Origin: Clostridia bacterium
GTDB taxonomy: Bacteria > UBA6262 > WVXT01
Assembly: GCA_009619095.1 (NCBI GenBank)
Contig: WJOT01000059.1
Span: 1 to 42,208, forward strand
DNA length: 42,208 nt
Direction of reading: 5' to 3'
The translations under genes and the position numbers were made by a program. How positions within the stretch are numbered: position 1 is the stretch's first letter; each line of letters starts with the position of its first letter. Under the pieces are notes generated by a model. It had not been told where the DNA came from. It saw only the letters and a list, made by a program, of their open reading frames with translations, and made no database searches. Shown one piece after another: positions 9,204 to 18,604 of the stretch.

Positions 9204-10142
9204 TTAGACGAACAGCGTACTGACTGAAGTCTCTTTATTAATTCTCTTAATTGCCTCTCCCAAAAGCCCAGCAACTGAAAGGACAATAATCTTTTTACAT
9301 TTCTTTTCATTTCCTAAAATGATGGAATTGGTAATCACCAGCTCCTTCAGTTGAGACTCCTCAATCTTTTGCACTGCCGAACCGGATAAGACTCCATGGG
9401 AACAGGCAGCAAAGACATCCCGAGAACCCTTCTCCTTTAATGCCTTGACCACGCCTACGACTGTTCCCCCAGTATCAATCATATCATCAAGAATAATCAC
9501 ATCTCTACCTTCAACTTCGCCAATGATATTCATTATTGAAGCCACATTGGCTGCTGGACGGCGTTTATCTACTAATGCCAGCGAAGCTTTTATCCTTTTG
9601 GCAAAAGCACGAGCGCGTTCCACTCCTCCAGGATCAGGTGAAATTACTACTAACTTCTTTAACCCCTTTTTCTGGAAGTAATCGAGCAAAACCGGTGTGG
9701 CATAGAGATTATCAACAGGAATTTTGAAGAAACCCTGAATCTGAGCAGCATGGAGGTCCATAGTGAGAATTCGATGGGGCCCCGCTGCGGTAATTAAGTC
9801 GGCAACCAATTTAGCTGTAATGGGAACACGGGGTTCGTCCTTCTTGTCCTGTCGACCATAACCGTAGTAAGGAATAACAGCTGTAATCCTCCTGGCAGAA
9901 GCCCGGCAAAAGGCATCGATCATGGTCAAAAGTTCCATTAGATTATCGTTTACCGGGGGACAGGTAGGCTGAACTATGAAACAGTCAGTTCCCCTAACGT
10001 TCTCCTTTATCTTCACTTTGCATTCACCATCAGCAAATTGCGTAACCATTGCTTTTCCCAGAGGGACTTTAACATATCTACATATCTCTTCAGCCAGTTT
10101 AGGATTTGCCCTTCCAGTAAATATCTTTAATGTATTTCCCAT
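9204..10142 (-). CDS. prs: Ribose-phosphate pyrophosphokinase (start trimmed from ORF track to ATG at 10142, preceded by AGGAG)
   Basis: MGNTLKIFTGRANPKLAEEICRYVKVPLGKA...GRQDKKDEPRVPITAKLVADL...VIILDDMIDTGGT. Confidence 0.95.
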   Translation of the reverse strand: MGNTLKIFTGRANPKLAEEICRYVKVPLGKAMVTQFADGECKVKIKENVRGTDCFIVQPTCPPVNDNLMELLTMIDAFCRASARRITAVIPYYGYGRQDKKDEPRVPITAKLVADLITAAGPHRILTMDLHAAQIQGFFKIPVDNLYATPVLLDYFQKKGLKKLVVISPDPGGVERARAFAKRIKASLALVDKRRPAANVASIMNIIGEVEGRDVIILDDMIDTGGTVVGVVKALKEKGSRDVFAACSHGVLSGSAVQKIEESQLKELVITNSIILGNEKKCKKIIVLSVAGLLGEAIKRINKETSVSTLFV

Positions 10143-10240
10143 AAAAACTCCTCTCCTTATCACAATATTAAAAGATAGTTTGTGAAGAGTATTTGGAATT
10201 ATCGAAGATTGTAGAAGCAAAGCGTAAGCTTTGCTTCCTT

Positions 10241-10326
10241 TGTAGGGGACGGACACAGTTTATGCCGATTTTTCGGCGTGCCGTCCCTCCCTCGGGCGAC
10301 CACCCCGCTTTATCGGGGCCCCTACA
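10241..10326. repeat. Intergenic palindromic scaffold element (TGTAGGGGACGG...GCCGTCCCTCCCT...GGGCGACCAC...CCCCTACA)
   Basis: Same scaffold as 6140-6200 with different inner hairpins. Confidence 0.75.
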
Positions 10327-10362
10327 CTGACGCAGAGCTATCGTCCCGATGAATCGGGACAG

Positions 10363-11742
10363 CTACTTCTTTCTTTTTTTATCCTTAATTACTTGCCTTG
10401 CTCTGGCAATAGCCAATTTACCCGCAGGTACATCCTCTGTAATCGTTGAGCCGGCACCAATGACTGCACCCTTTCCAATTTTGACCGGAGCTATAAATTT
10501 TGCATCCGAACCAACAAATGTATTGTCTCCTATCCGGGTTATATTTTTCCTAACGCCATCAAAATTGCAGGTAATTGTTCCTGCGCCTATGTTAATACCC
10601 TTTCCCAAAAAGGCATCTCCTATATAAGAAAGGTGGGAAACCTTTGTCCCCCGACCAATTCTCGATTTTTTCACTTCACAAAAATTTCCTACCCTAGCCC
10701 CCTCTCCAACGAACGTCCCTGGGCGAATGTGGGAAAAAGGACCAACCTTTGCTCCCTTAGCAATTTTGGCACCATAGATAAAGGATGCGCGGACCTCTAC
10801 CCCATTTTCTATCTGGCAATTCTGAATGAAGGCATAAGGGCCCAGCTTACAATTCTCCCCAATTCTCGTCTTCCCTAAAATTGTCGAACCAGGATAAATA
10901 ATCGTGTCCCTGCCAACCCTTACTGTGAAATCGATAAAAGTTGAGGATGGGTCGACAATTGTAACTCCAGTTAGTAGCAAACGTTCTAAGTTTTTCATAT
11001 TAACATATTTTTGAATGTTTACCAGTTGTTTTCGATTATTTACTCCCTCAACCTCGCGGGAATCTTTAGTGATAACCATTCCTACCCTCTTGCCCATCTC
11101 TCCCAAAATCTCTACTGCGTCCGTGAGATAATACTCCCTTTTTCTATTATCTGGCTTAATTTTATCTATCGCCTTAAATAGATCTTCTGCTCTAAAACAG
11201 TACACCCCAACATTAACGCGATTAATTCTCCGCTCTTTCGGGGTAGCATTTCTCTCCTCTACTATTCTTATCCCTTTTCCATTACTCTTCTCAATAATCC
11301 TTCCATAGCCATAAGGATTTTCCAAAGTAGCACCCAGGATAGTCAGAGAATTATCCTGTTTATAATGAGTTTGAATTAACCTGTTCAGAGTTCTTCCACT
11401 CAAAAGAGGAAGGTCACCATAAACCACCAGGACATTGCCTCTATAACCTCTCAAATCTTTTTTCACCTGAAGAACCGCATGTCCCGAGCCGAGTAACTTG
11501 GTCTGCTTGACAAATTCAATCCCCCTTTTCCTAAGTGGTAGAAAATTCCTTAACACTTCGATTATTTTCTCCCCTTTATGTCCTACCACCAAGTAATTCT
11601 TCCCACAACCAGCCCTGAGGACCGCTTTCAACACATAAACGAGCATCGGCTGACCGCATATCTGGTGCAAAACCTTGGGAAAGGTCGATTTCATCCTCGT
11701 ACCTTCTCCCGCCGCAAGAATAATGGAAACCAGATTTCTCAA
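10363..11742 (-). CDS. glmU: Bifunctional UDP-N-acetylglucosamine pyrophosphorylase/glucosamine-1-phosphate N-acetyltransferase
   Basis: IILAAGEGTRMKSTFPKVLHQICGQPMLVYVL plus left-handed beta-helix IGNFCEVKKSRIGRGTKVSHLSYIGDAFLGKGINIGAGTITCNFDG. Confidence 0.96.
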   Translation of the reverse strand: MRNLVSIILAAGEGTRMKSTFPKVLHQICGQPMLVYVLKAVLRAGCGKNYLVVGHKGEKIIEVLRNFLPLRKRGIEFVKQTKLLGSGHAVLQVKKDLRGYRGNVLVVYGDLPLLSGRTLNRLIQTHYKQDNSLTILGATLENPYGYGRIIEKSNGKGIRIVEERNATPKERRINRVNVGVYCFRAEDLFKAIDKIKPDNRKREYYLTDAVEILGEMGKRVGMVITKDSREVEGVNNRKQLVNIQKYVNMKNLERLLLTGVTIVDPSSTFIDFTVRVGRDTIIYPGSTILGKTRIGENCKLGPYAFIQNCQIENGVEVRASFIYGAKIAKGAKVGPFSHIRPGTFVGEGARVGNFCEVKKSRIGRGTKVSHLSYIGDAFLGKGINIGAGTITCNFDGVRKNITRIGDNTFVGSDAKFIAPVKIGKGAVIGAGSTITEDVPAGKLAIARARQVIKDKKRKK

Positions 11743-11851
11743 AATAGTTCACCACCCATAATCGAGCGCCCAGCCCGATACATCGGGAACATGATTATAA
11801 TTCCCGGGATTTTTGGGTTGGACGATTTGAAATCGCACCTTCAAATGTAAG

Positions 11852-11922
11852 CTGGGGAGATAGGATTCGAACCTATGATGGCGGCTCCAAAGGCCGCTGC
11901 CTTTCCGCTTGGCTACTCCCCA
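11852..11922 (-). tRNA. tRNA-Gln (anticodon TTG), no encoded CCA
   Basis: Minus strand TGGGGAGTAGCCAAGCGGAAAGGCAGCGGCCTTTGGAGCCGCCATCATAGGTTCGAATCCTATCTCCCCAG; acceptor TGGGGAG/CTCCCCA, anticodon loop CTTTGGA, T-loop GGTTCGAATCC. Confidence 0.95.
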
Positions 11923-11943
11923 ATCTACGAAAAGTAAATGGGT

Positions 11944-12306
11944 TTATTTTTTCTCTTTTTCTTCTTCTTCTTTTTCTTTTTCTTTTTCTTTTTCTTTTGC
12001 TGGTTCTTTTGCTGGTACTTCACCACCCCCAAACTCAGTTGGAAGAGGAGTCTCCTTAATCTTTTCTTGATAGGCAGCCAGAACTTTCTCCTCAATCATT
12101 CTGCGAACCTCGTTCTTTATGGGATGAGCTATGTCCTTATGACTGCCATCAGCCATTTTTCTCGAAGGCATCGCCACAAACAATCCATTCTGCCCTTGGA
12201 TCACTTTTAGATTGCGAACCACAAAAGAGTCATCAAAAGTCACCGTAACAAACGCCTTTAGCTTCTCTTCATTCCTCGGGTAGACTCGCACCTCCGTAAT
12301 CTGCAT
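11944..12306 (-). CDS. spoVG: SpoVG family regulator with (EK)-rich C-terminal tail (start trimmed to ATG after GGAGG)
   Basis: MQITEVRVYPRNEEKLKAFVTVTFDDSFVVRNLKVIQGQNGLFVAMPSRK...HKDIAHPI; ends KEKEKEKEKEEEEKEKK. Confidence 0.94.
   Translation of the reverse strand: MQITEVRVYPRNEEKLKAFVTVTFDDSFVVRNLKVIQGQNGLFVAMPSRKMADGSHKDIAHPIKNEVRRMIEEKVLAAYQEKIKETPLPTEFGGGEVPAKEPAKEKEKEKEKEEEEKEKK
11970..11995. repeat. (TTTTTC)n microsatellite encoding (EK)n in spoVG
   Basis: Four perfect CTTTTT hexamers, same unit as in rplY. Confidence 0.85.
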
Positions 12307-12481
12307 CTTTGCTTCCTCCTTTGCCAATCATCGGATGCTCAATAGGGTTAAGACTCACGCGCCATGAACGGCTAATTGGCGGTAATGAATTACCATCATT
12401 GGCAGCATTGTAGTCGGAATTCTGAAAACAAATTTCCAGACAAAACCGACTGCTAAATCGCACCCTTCACTTTGAGCAGCT

Positions 12482-13402
12482 CTAAACTGTTTTGACCAGC
12501 CAAGTAGAAAATTTATACTTCTCCATCTTCTTCTGCAACTTTTTCCCTACTCTCTGGTCCTTCAAAAGAGCAAAAACTGTCGGGCCACTACCCGACATTA
12601 AAGCACAATCAGCACCTCCTTCCAGAAGCTCTTTTTTTATTTGAGAAATAACGGGATAGTAGGCACTAGCAACTTCTTCTAACCGATTATATATCAGTTT
12701 CTTTACGCCGTCTTTTAAAATCTTCTTTATCTTGCCAATAGTCAGAAGCGAGCTTCCCGAAAGAAAAGATTCCCTTTTTCTTCCAGATTGACACTGGCGA
12801 GTTTTTATTTTAATAATATTTACAGGCTCTGTCAACCCTATTTTACCAAGATGTCTATAAACCCACTTCGTGGAGAGCATAAAATCAGGCTTAACTAAAA
12901 GAACCCACTTCTTCTTTATCCCAGGAAGGGGGGTCACTATCTCTCCATACCTTTCTCCTAAAGCAGTATGGCCGTAAAGAAAGAAGGGTACATCACAGCC
13001 AAGTTGTGCCGATATGGGAAGTAGAGTGTTGCGTCCATAATTTAACTTCCATAGTCTATTCAACCCTTTCAAGGTCGCTGCAGCATCGGATGAACCACCA
13101 CCCAATCCAGCGCCAACAGGAATATTCTTTATGATTTCTATGTTTATGCCCCTTTTGATTCCCGCATATCTTCTCAATAATGATGCTGCCTTATACACCA
13201 GATTTTTCGGGCCTTGGGGAACTAAGGGATGGTCGCAGAGAACCTTTATTCCCTGGCTTTCAGTGTTGGATAAAATGACCTCATCATATAGACCTATAGT
13301 TTGGTAAATTGTCTGTAGCCTATGGTATCCCTTTCCCCCTCTGGGGAAGTCATCCAATACCTGTAAATACAAGTTTATCTTTCCATAAGCTCGAATTCTC
13401 AT
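12482..13402 (-). CDS. ispE: 4-diphosphocytidyl-2-C-methyl-D-erythritol kinase
   Basis: AYGKINLYLQVL...YHRLQTIYQTIGLYDEV...IPVGAGLGGGSSDAAATLKGLN...ALMSGSGPTVFAL (GHMP kinase). Confidence 0.95.
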   Translation of the reverse strand: MRIRAYGKINLYLQVLDDFPRGGKGYHRLQTIYQTIGLYDEVILSNTESQGIKVLCDHPLVPQGPKNLVYKAASLLRRYAGIKRGINIEIIKNIPVGAGLGGGSSDAAATLKGLNRLWKLNYGRNTLLPISAQLGCDVPFFLYGHTALGERYGEIVTPLPGIKKKWVLLVKPDFMLSTKWVYRHLGKIGLTEPVNIIKIKTRQCQSGRKRESFLSGSSLLTIGKIKKILKDGVKKLIYNRLEEVASAYYPVISQIKKELLEGGADCALMSGSGPTVFALLKDQRVGKKLQKKMEKYKFSTWLVKTV

Positions 13403-14868
13403 TATTTCTTCAATTGTTTCTTTGCGTTTCTTATTTTCTCCATTAACTTCTTATTTTTTTTATCCAGCTGTAATGCTTTACGATATGCATCAAGAGCTCT
13501 CCTGGTTTCACCCAGTTTATTATAAGTATCACCAAGATGTTCATAAATTACCGGATCCTTCATCAATTTTATTGCTTTTTTCAACTCTTCCCGGGCTCTT
13601 ACATACTCCTCTTGCTGAAAGTATACCCAGCCCAGGCTATCAATATAGGCGCCGTTTTCAGGATCAATCTCCAGGGCTTTCTGAATATGTTCTAATGCCT
13701 TATCTAAATTTATACCGCGTTCAGCCCAGGAATAACCAAGGTAGTTGCGCGCCTGAGCATGGCGGGGATTGATCCTGATTACTTCCTCCAAAGCTTCGTA
13801 AGAAAGGTTGAAGTTTTTTAGCCGGTCATAACAGATGCCCAGATGGAAATAGACTTCTGTATTCTGTGGGTCATATTTTATTGCCTTAGAAAAAGCATCT
13901 ACTGCCTCAGAATATTTCTTCTCGTCCTCCAGGCAAATTCCCAAAAAATACCAGATATTGGCATCCTCCGGTTTGAATTCAGCTGCTTCTTGCAGAACTT
14001 CCTTCGCTTTCTGATAATCGCCTTTCTGTAAATATATAATTCCCAGATGCAGGTAGGTCTCCATTACATCTTTCTGGAGGAAATTAATCTTCTCCAGGTA
14101 TTCGATTGCCCGGTCCAAGTCTTTCTCCTGCTCGAAAATCAGAGCCATGCTGTGGAGAGCTCTTAAATTATGGGGATCTATCTCTAAACTCTTGGAGAAG
14201 TTTTCCTTCGCTTTGGAGACATTCTTAATAGAAAAATAGAGCGCACCGAGTTTATTATAAATCTGCGGATTTTCCGGGTCGATTTTTATACATTTTAAGT
14301 ACCCTTCTATTGCTTTTCTGTATTTACCCTGGAATTCGTAAATTGCCGCCAGGGAAAGGCGAGCTTCCCAGTGCTCTGGATCTATCCTGATTATTTTTTT
14401 GTACTCCTCAATTGCCAGGTCAATTTTTTTCACCTCTTCGTACATTCTCGCTAAATCGAGCTTGGCTTCCAAATCTTCAGGATTCAACTCTATTATCTTT
14501 TTATAAAATTCAATGGCTTCCGAGTCTTGTTCTCTCCTTTTGTAAATCTCCGCCAAATACTGGTAAGCCTCTCGATTATTTTCTTGGAAATTCAAAGTCC
14601 TATAAAACTCCTCCACCGCCTCATCGAACCGCCCTAAAGCATAATATACTTTTCCCAGCTCCATGTGAAGAAATGGTGAACTACTATCCAGTTGCACCGC
14701 CTTTTCATATTCCGAAGCAGCAGCTCTTATATCCCCGTCCTCATAATAGATGCTCCCCAAAAGGTAGTGGAAGATAGGCTCATTCTCAACCTCAGTTGCT
14801 TGGAGAGAAATATTGGGTAACCAGCCAATCAGCAAAAGAACAATAACCAAGAGAAATATCTTTTTCAT
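13402..14868 (-). CDS. Secreted/periplasmic TPR-repeat protein
   Basis: Signal peptide MKKIFLLVIVLLLIGWLPNISLQA followed by about a dozen TPR units (e.g. AIEFYKKIIELNPEDLEAKLDLARMYEE). Confidence 0.9.
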   Translation of the reverse strand: MKKIFLLVIVLLLIGWLPNISLQATEVENEPIFHYLLGSIYYEDGDIRAAASEYEKAVQLDSSSPFLHMELGKVYYALGRFDEAVEEFYRTLNFQENNREAYQYLAEIYKRREQDSEAIEFYKKIIELNPEDLEAKLDLARMYEEVKKIDLAIEEYKKIIRIDPEHWEARLSLAAIYEFQGKYRKAIEGYLKCIKIDPENPQIYNKLGALYFSIKNVSKAKENFSKSLEIDPHNLRALHSMALIFEQEKDLDRAIEYLEKINFLQKDVMETYLHLGIIYLQKGDYQKAKEVLQEAAEFKPEDANIWYFLGICLEDEKKYSEAVDAFSKAIKYDPQNTEVYFHLGICYDRLKNFNLSYEALEEVIRINPRHAQARNYLGYSWAERGINLDKALEHIQKALEIDPENGAYIDSLGWVYFQQEEYVRAREELKKAIKLMKDPVIYEHLGDTYNKLGETRRALDAYRKALQLDKKNKKLMEKIRNAKKQLKK

Positions 14869-14934
14869 GTTTGCCTGCCTAGCCAACGTCCCGATTCATC
14901 GGGACTACTCCCAAACATTTTGGAGTAGCAGAGC

Positions 14935-16260
14935 TTACTCAATTTTATTAATTACTAAACCACTCAACAACTTGGGATAAAAAAATGTTGATTTTTTGGG
15001 CATTATCTCCCCGGCTTCAACTACGGCTTTAAACTCAGACACTTTTACCGGTCTGAGGAAAAAGGCTACACAGTGCGAACCATTTCTTACTTTACGAACC
15101 ATCTCATTAATCTTTTCGGAATAAGTGATACTTTGTTGACTCTCCGGGAAAATTTTCAAAACCTTCTCGATAATTAAAGTGTGCAATATTACTACATCGA
15201 GCTCACAAAAAATCTCCGCTCTTCCTTTAATCAACTCTTTAGTAATTCTTTCATCTTTCAAACTTAATAGATAAAATTCGCTCCCACCAACATACATTCC
15301 TATTCTGTGTTTTGCTTTCTCGTCTTTCATTTGACTCAATAACTCTTTTAGGTTGTTAAGCATTTTTATATCAAAATATTCCCCTGCTTCCGCAATTAAT
15401 CTCTTCTCATCAAATCCCTCAAAGTTCCTGATTGCTCGATGGGTAGGCAAAATCTCAAGTCCACCATTTTTCATATTTACGAAGTATGACATTACATAGT
15501 TATAACTCTCCTGGGATGAATGTCTGGGATTATTCTTCCTTAACTCATTTCGATACTCCAGGGCACTCTCATAACGATGGTGACCATCGGCGATAAACAA
15601 TTTCTTATCTCTCATTCCTTCTACTATCCAGTTAAGTGACTTCTGGTCATCTATTCTCCACAGCCTATGTCTAATATTTTCTTCATTGCTAAGGTCGATT
15701 AGCGGGGACTCATTCTTTTTCTCCTCCCACAGTCTATCGATTCTATTTTCTGGGTCCTCGTAAGTGGTAAAAATCTGGGAGAAGTTTGCCCTGCAGGCTC
15801 TGATAAGATTCAACCTATCTCTCTTTGGCTCAGCCATTGTTCCTTCATGTGGTCGCACTATTCCTTTGGAGAAATCCTCCAACCGGGTAAGAGCTATAAA
15901 GCCACGCCTCTTAATAATTTTTCCTTTACCTTTAGGAGCCATCTCTCCGAACATATCGCTTCTCAATTCATATTCCTGTTCCAGAAGATAGATAGCGGGC
16001 GAATCATCCCTTATCAGTATCTCTTCCTCAAGCCACTCCTGAAAAAACTGGGCTGATCTGGTATATCTATTATTGGCTTCATTATCGCCGGGAAATTTTT
16101 TTTCTAAAATGAGTCTAATTACGTTGTATGGACTCATCTCGTAGTACCTCTCCTGTGCCTCACTAGAAATAATATCGTAAGGTGGAGCAAGGACCCACGG
16201 TAGCTCCTTTATTTTTTCTCGATTATAGAAAATGCCTCTAAAAGGAAGAATACTGGCCAT
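14935..16260 (-). CDS. DUF1015 family protein
   Basis: LPFRGIFYNREKIKELPWVLAPPYDIISSEAQERYYEMSPYNVIRLIL...FIADGHHRYESALEYR. Confidence 0.92.
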   Translation of the reverse strand: MASILPFRGIFYNREKIKELPWVLAPPYDIISSEAQERYYEMSPYNVIRLILEKKFPGDNEANNRYTRSAQFFQEWLEEEILIRDDSPAIYLLEQEYELRSDMFGEMAPKGKGKIIKRRGFIALTRLEDFSKGIVRPHEGTMAEPKRDRLNLIRACRANFSQIFTTYEDPENRIDRLWEEKKNESPLIDLSNEENIRHRLWRIDDQKSLNWIVEGMRDKKLFIADGHHRYESALEYRNELRKNNPRHSSQESYNYVMSYFVNMKNGGLEILPTHRAIRNFEGFDEKRLIAEAGEYFDIKMLNNLKELLSQMKDEKAKHRIGMYVGGSEFYLLSLKDERITKELIKGRAEIFCELDVVILHTLIIEKVLKIFPESQQSITYSEKINEMVRKVRNGSHCVAFFLRPVKVSEFKAVVEAGEIMPKKSTFFYPKLLSGLVINKIE

Positions 16261-16270
16261 CCTCTACCTC

Positions 16271-16858
16271 TTATTTGCTTCCCGGTTTTTGTAAAGGAAT
16301 TCCCTTCTTACAAATTGGACACTCCTCGGGAGAATAAGTCTCTATATCTATTCTCAGAAGACTGTTTAAGGGTAAATTTAGAGTGGCCAGCTCATCTGAA
16401 AAGGAAGGTTTGCTACGGTCAACAATTACTCCAATTCCTTCGACCTTTCCCCCCATACCCTGCACAATCTCTACTATCTCCTTAACCGAACCACCTGTAG
16501 TGATTACGTCTTCTACAACTACCACTCTCTCCTCTTTTCGTATTTCAAATCCACGACGTAATTTCATCTTGCCCTCTTCTCGCTCGCAGAATATGGCTCG
16601 ACAGCCTAAAACTTTAGCCACCTCTTGACCAACGATTATTCCTCCAATAGCGGGAGAAATGACAGCATCAATCTTTGACCCACGAAGCTCAAGCCTGGAG
16701 GCGAGTTGATTACAAAGCTTTCCCGCCAAATCCGGATATTGAAGAACCAACGCACACTGAAGATATTCGCTCGAATGTAAACCAGAAGAGAGCCTGAAGT
16801 GTCCGGAAAGCAGTGCACCACTTTTCTGGAATATCTCTAAAACCTCTCTCTCAGTCAA
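16271..16858 (-). CDS. pyrE: Orotate phosphoribosyltransferase
   Basis: EIFQKSGALLSGHFRLSSGLHSSEYLQCALVLQYP...VVVVEDVITTGGSV; CPICKKG C-terminus. Confidence 0.95.
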   Translation of the reverse strand: MTEREVLEIFQKSGALLSGHFRLSSGLHSSEYLQCALVLQYPDLAGKLCNQLASRLELRGSKIDAVISPAIGGIIVGQEVAKVLGCRAIFCEREEGKMKLRRGFEIRKEERVVVVEDVITTGGSVKEIVEIVQGMGGKVEGIGVIVDRSKPSFSDELATLNLPLNSLLRIDIETYSPEECPICKKGIPLQKPGSK

Positions 16859-16899
16859 TTTATCCTTTTCCTTATGCCCATTTTTGACAGAATAATCAT

Positions 16900-16954
16900 T
16901 GTAGGCACAGATTCAATCTGTGCAAATTTTTGCACGGTTGAAACCGTGCCTACA
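16900..16954. repeat. Palindromic repeat between pyrF and pyrE
   Basis: TGTAGGCACAGATTCAATCTGTGCAAATTTTTGCACGGTTGAAACCGTGCCTACA; outer arms TGTAGGCAC/GTGCCTACA. Confidence 0.8.
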
Positions 16955-16967
16955 AATGTTCCCGATT

Positions 16968-17669
16968 TCATTTGAATTTTCCTGTTCCCATCTCCTGCAA
17001 TATCGCTTTAACTGCCCCAACAGGGTCGGGGGCTTCTATGATTGGCCTTCCTACAACAATATAGTCGGCTCCCTTCCTTAAAGCTTCGCCAGGAGCCATT
17101 ACCCTTTTCTGGTCATCAGCTAAAGACTTCTCCCCCGCCAGAGGTCTTATCCCCGGGGTAATTATGAGAAAATCTTTTCTGGTAGCCTTCCTGATGAGTT
17201 CAATTTCAAGAGGGGAAGCCACGACACCTTCCAATCCTGCGCTTTCGGCCATCTTCGCCAGAGCTACAACTTCATCACCAATCTCTCTGGATATTCCCAG
17301 TTCCTTCATATCGGGAGAATCTATGCTGGTCAAAATTGTGACTCCCCAGAGGAGAGGTCGGGGATGAATGGAAGCTGCCGCCTCCAACATCTTCCTCCCT
17401 CCAAGAATAGAGAGAGTCAAAGAGAAGACCCCGTGTCTTTGGGCCATTCTGACAGAGTTACTCACCACGTTGGGAATATCACAATACTTTAAATCTAAGA
17501 ATACTTTCCCTCCTTTTTTTACTACCATATCTAAAACTTTCGGGCCCTCGGCAGTGAACAGGAAACTACCAACTTTAAACAATTTCGCATAGGGAATCAA
17601 AGAATCGACTAAATTTTCTGCCTTTTCTATTTCATCAACATCAAGGGCTACAATTAGCTTTTCGGACAC
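16968..17669 (-). CDS. pyrF: Orotidine 5'-phosphate decarboxylase
   Basis: LIVALDVDEIEKAENLVD...GKVFLDLKYCDIPNVV...ITPGIRP...DYIVVGRPI. Confidence 0.96.
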   Translation of the reverse strand: MSEKLIVALDVDEIEKAENLVDSLIPYAKLFKVGSFLFTAEGPKVLDMVVKKGGKVFLDLKYCDIPNVVSNSVRMAQRHGVFSLTLSILGGRKMLEAAASIHPRPLLWGVTILTSIDSPDMKELGISREIGDEVVALAKMAESAGLEGVVASPLEIELIRKATRKDFLIITPGIRPLAGEKSLADDQKRVMAPGEALRKGADYIVVGRPIIEAPDPVGAVKAILQEMGTGKFK

Positions 17670-18604
17670 TTCAATCTCCCTACTATCGATTTTATATCTT
17701 TAATTTTATTGTTTACCATATACTCTCTTATTCCATCAATAACCTTAATCGGGATTAGAGGGTCAACGAAGTTACCTGTGCCAATAGCCACAGCTTTCGC
17801 CCCAGCAATAATAAATTCTAAGGCATCACCAGCGGTCATAATTCCCCCTATACCGATTATGGGAATCCTCACTGCTTTATGAACTTCATAGACCATCCTC
17901 AGAGCTATCGGCTTAATTGCCGGGCCGGAAAGCCCCCCTGTAACCTGGCGTAGCATGGGCTTTCTATTTTCCACGTCTATTGCCATACCCGTAAATGTGT
18001 TTATCAGGGAGACTCCATCCGCTCCCGCTTCCTCACACATCTTGGCAATAGAAGCTATATCCGTAACATTAGGAGAAAGCTTCACCATAAGGGGAAGACT
18101 TATCGCCTTCCTTACTCTACTGACCACCTGATGAGTCGCTTGGGGGTTCTGGGCGAACATAAGTTTCCTTTTATATTTAATGTTGGGACAGGAAAGATTC
18201 AATTCTAGCCCGGTAATCTTCTCTCCTTGCAAGGTCTTCGCCAGTTGCACATACTCATCTGTGGTCTCACCAGCAATACTCACAATTAAAGGAACATCGT
18301 ATTCCTTGAAGAACGGTAACTTCTCATTAATGAACGTATCTATACCAACATTTTGTAGACCAATTGAGTTTAGGACCCCTGAGGCAGTCTCCACAATCCT
18401 GGGGGGGTCGTTTCCCAGCCTCGGCTTCAAAGTAATGGTCTTGGCAACAATTGCTCCCAGCCTATTTAAATCTACAAGCTGGGCATACTCTTCTCCGTAG
18501 CCAAATGTTCCCGAGGCGACCATTACAGGATTTTTCAAAGAAATTCCTGCAAGTTTTATTGCTAAATTCGGGGGTTTCTCTTTTGCCTTTCGCATCATTC
18601 CCAA
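17654..18604 (-). CDS. pyrD: Dihydroorotate dehydrogenase B, catalytic subunit
   Basis: LKNPVMVASGTFGYGEEYAQLVDL...LELNLSCPNIKY...VKLSPNVTDI...PIIGIGGI. Confidence 0.95.
   Translation of the reverse strand: MGMMRKAKEKPPNLAIKLAGISLKNPVMVASGTFGYGEEYAQLVDLNRLGAIVAKTITLKPRLGNDPPRIVETASGVLNSIGLQNVGIDTFINEKLPFFKEYDVPLIVSIAGETTDEYVQLAKTLQGEKITGLELNLSCPNIKYKRKLMFAQNPQATHQVVSRVRKAISLPLMVKLSPNVTDIASIAKMCEEAGADGVSLINTFTGMAIDVENRKPMLRQVTGGLSGPAIKPIALRMVYEVHKAVRIPIIGIGGIMTAGDALEFIIAGAKAVAIGTGNFVDPLIPIKVIDGIREYMVNNKIKDIKSIVGRLKCPKS

Noticed and set aside
9204-10256. Extended 350-aa prs start
   Set aside because: The extra N-terminus is translated from a repeat/MITE relic; ATG at 10142 has an RBS and matches the conserved N-terminus.
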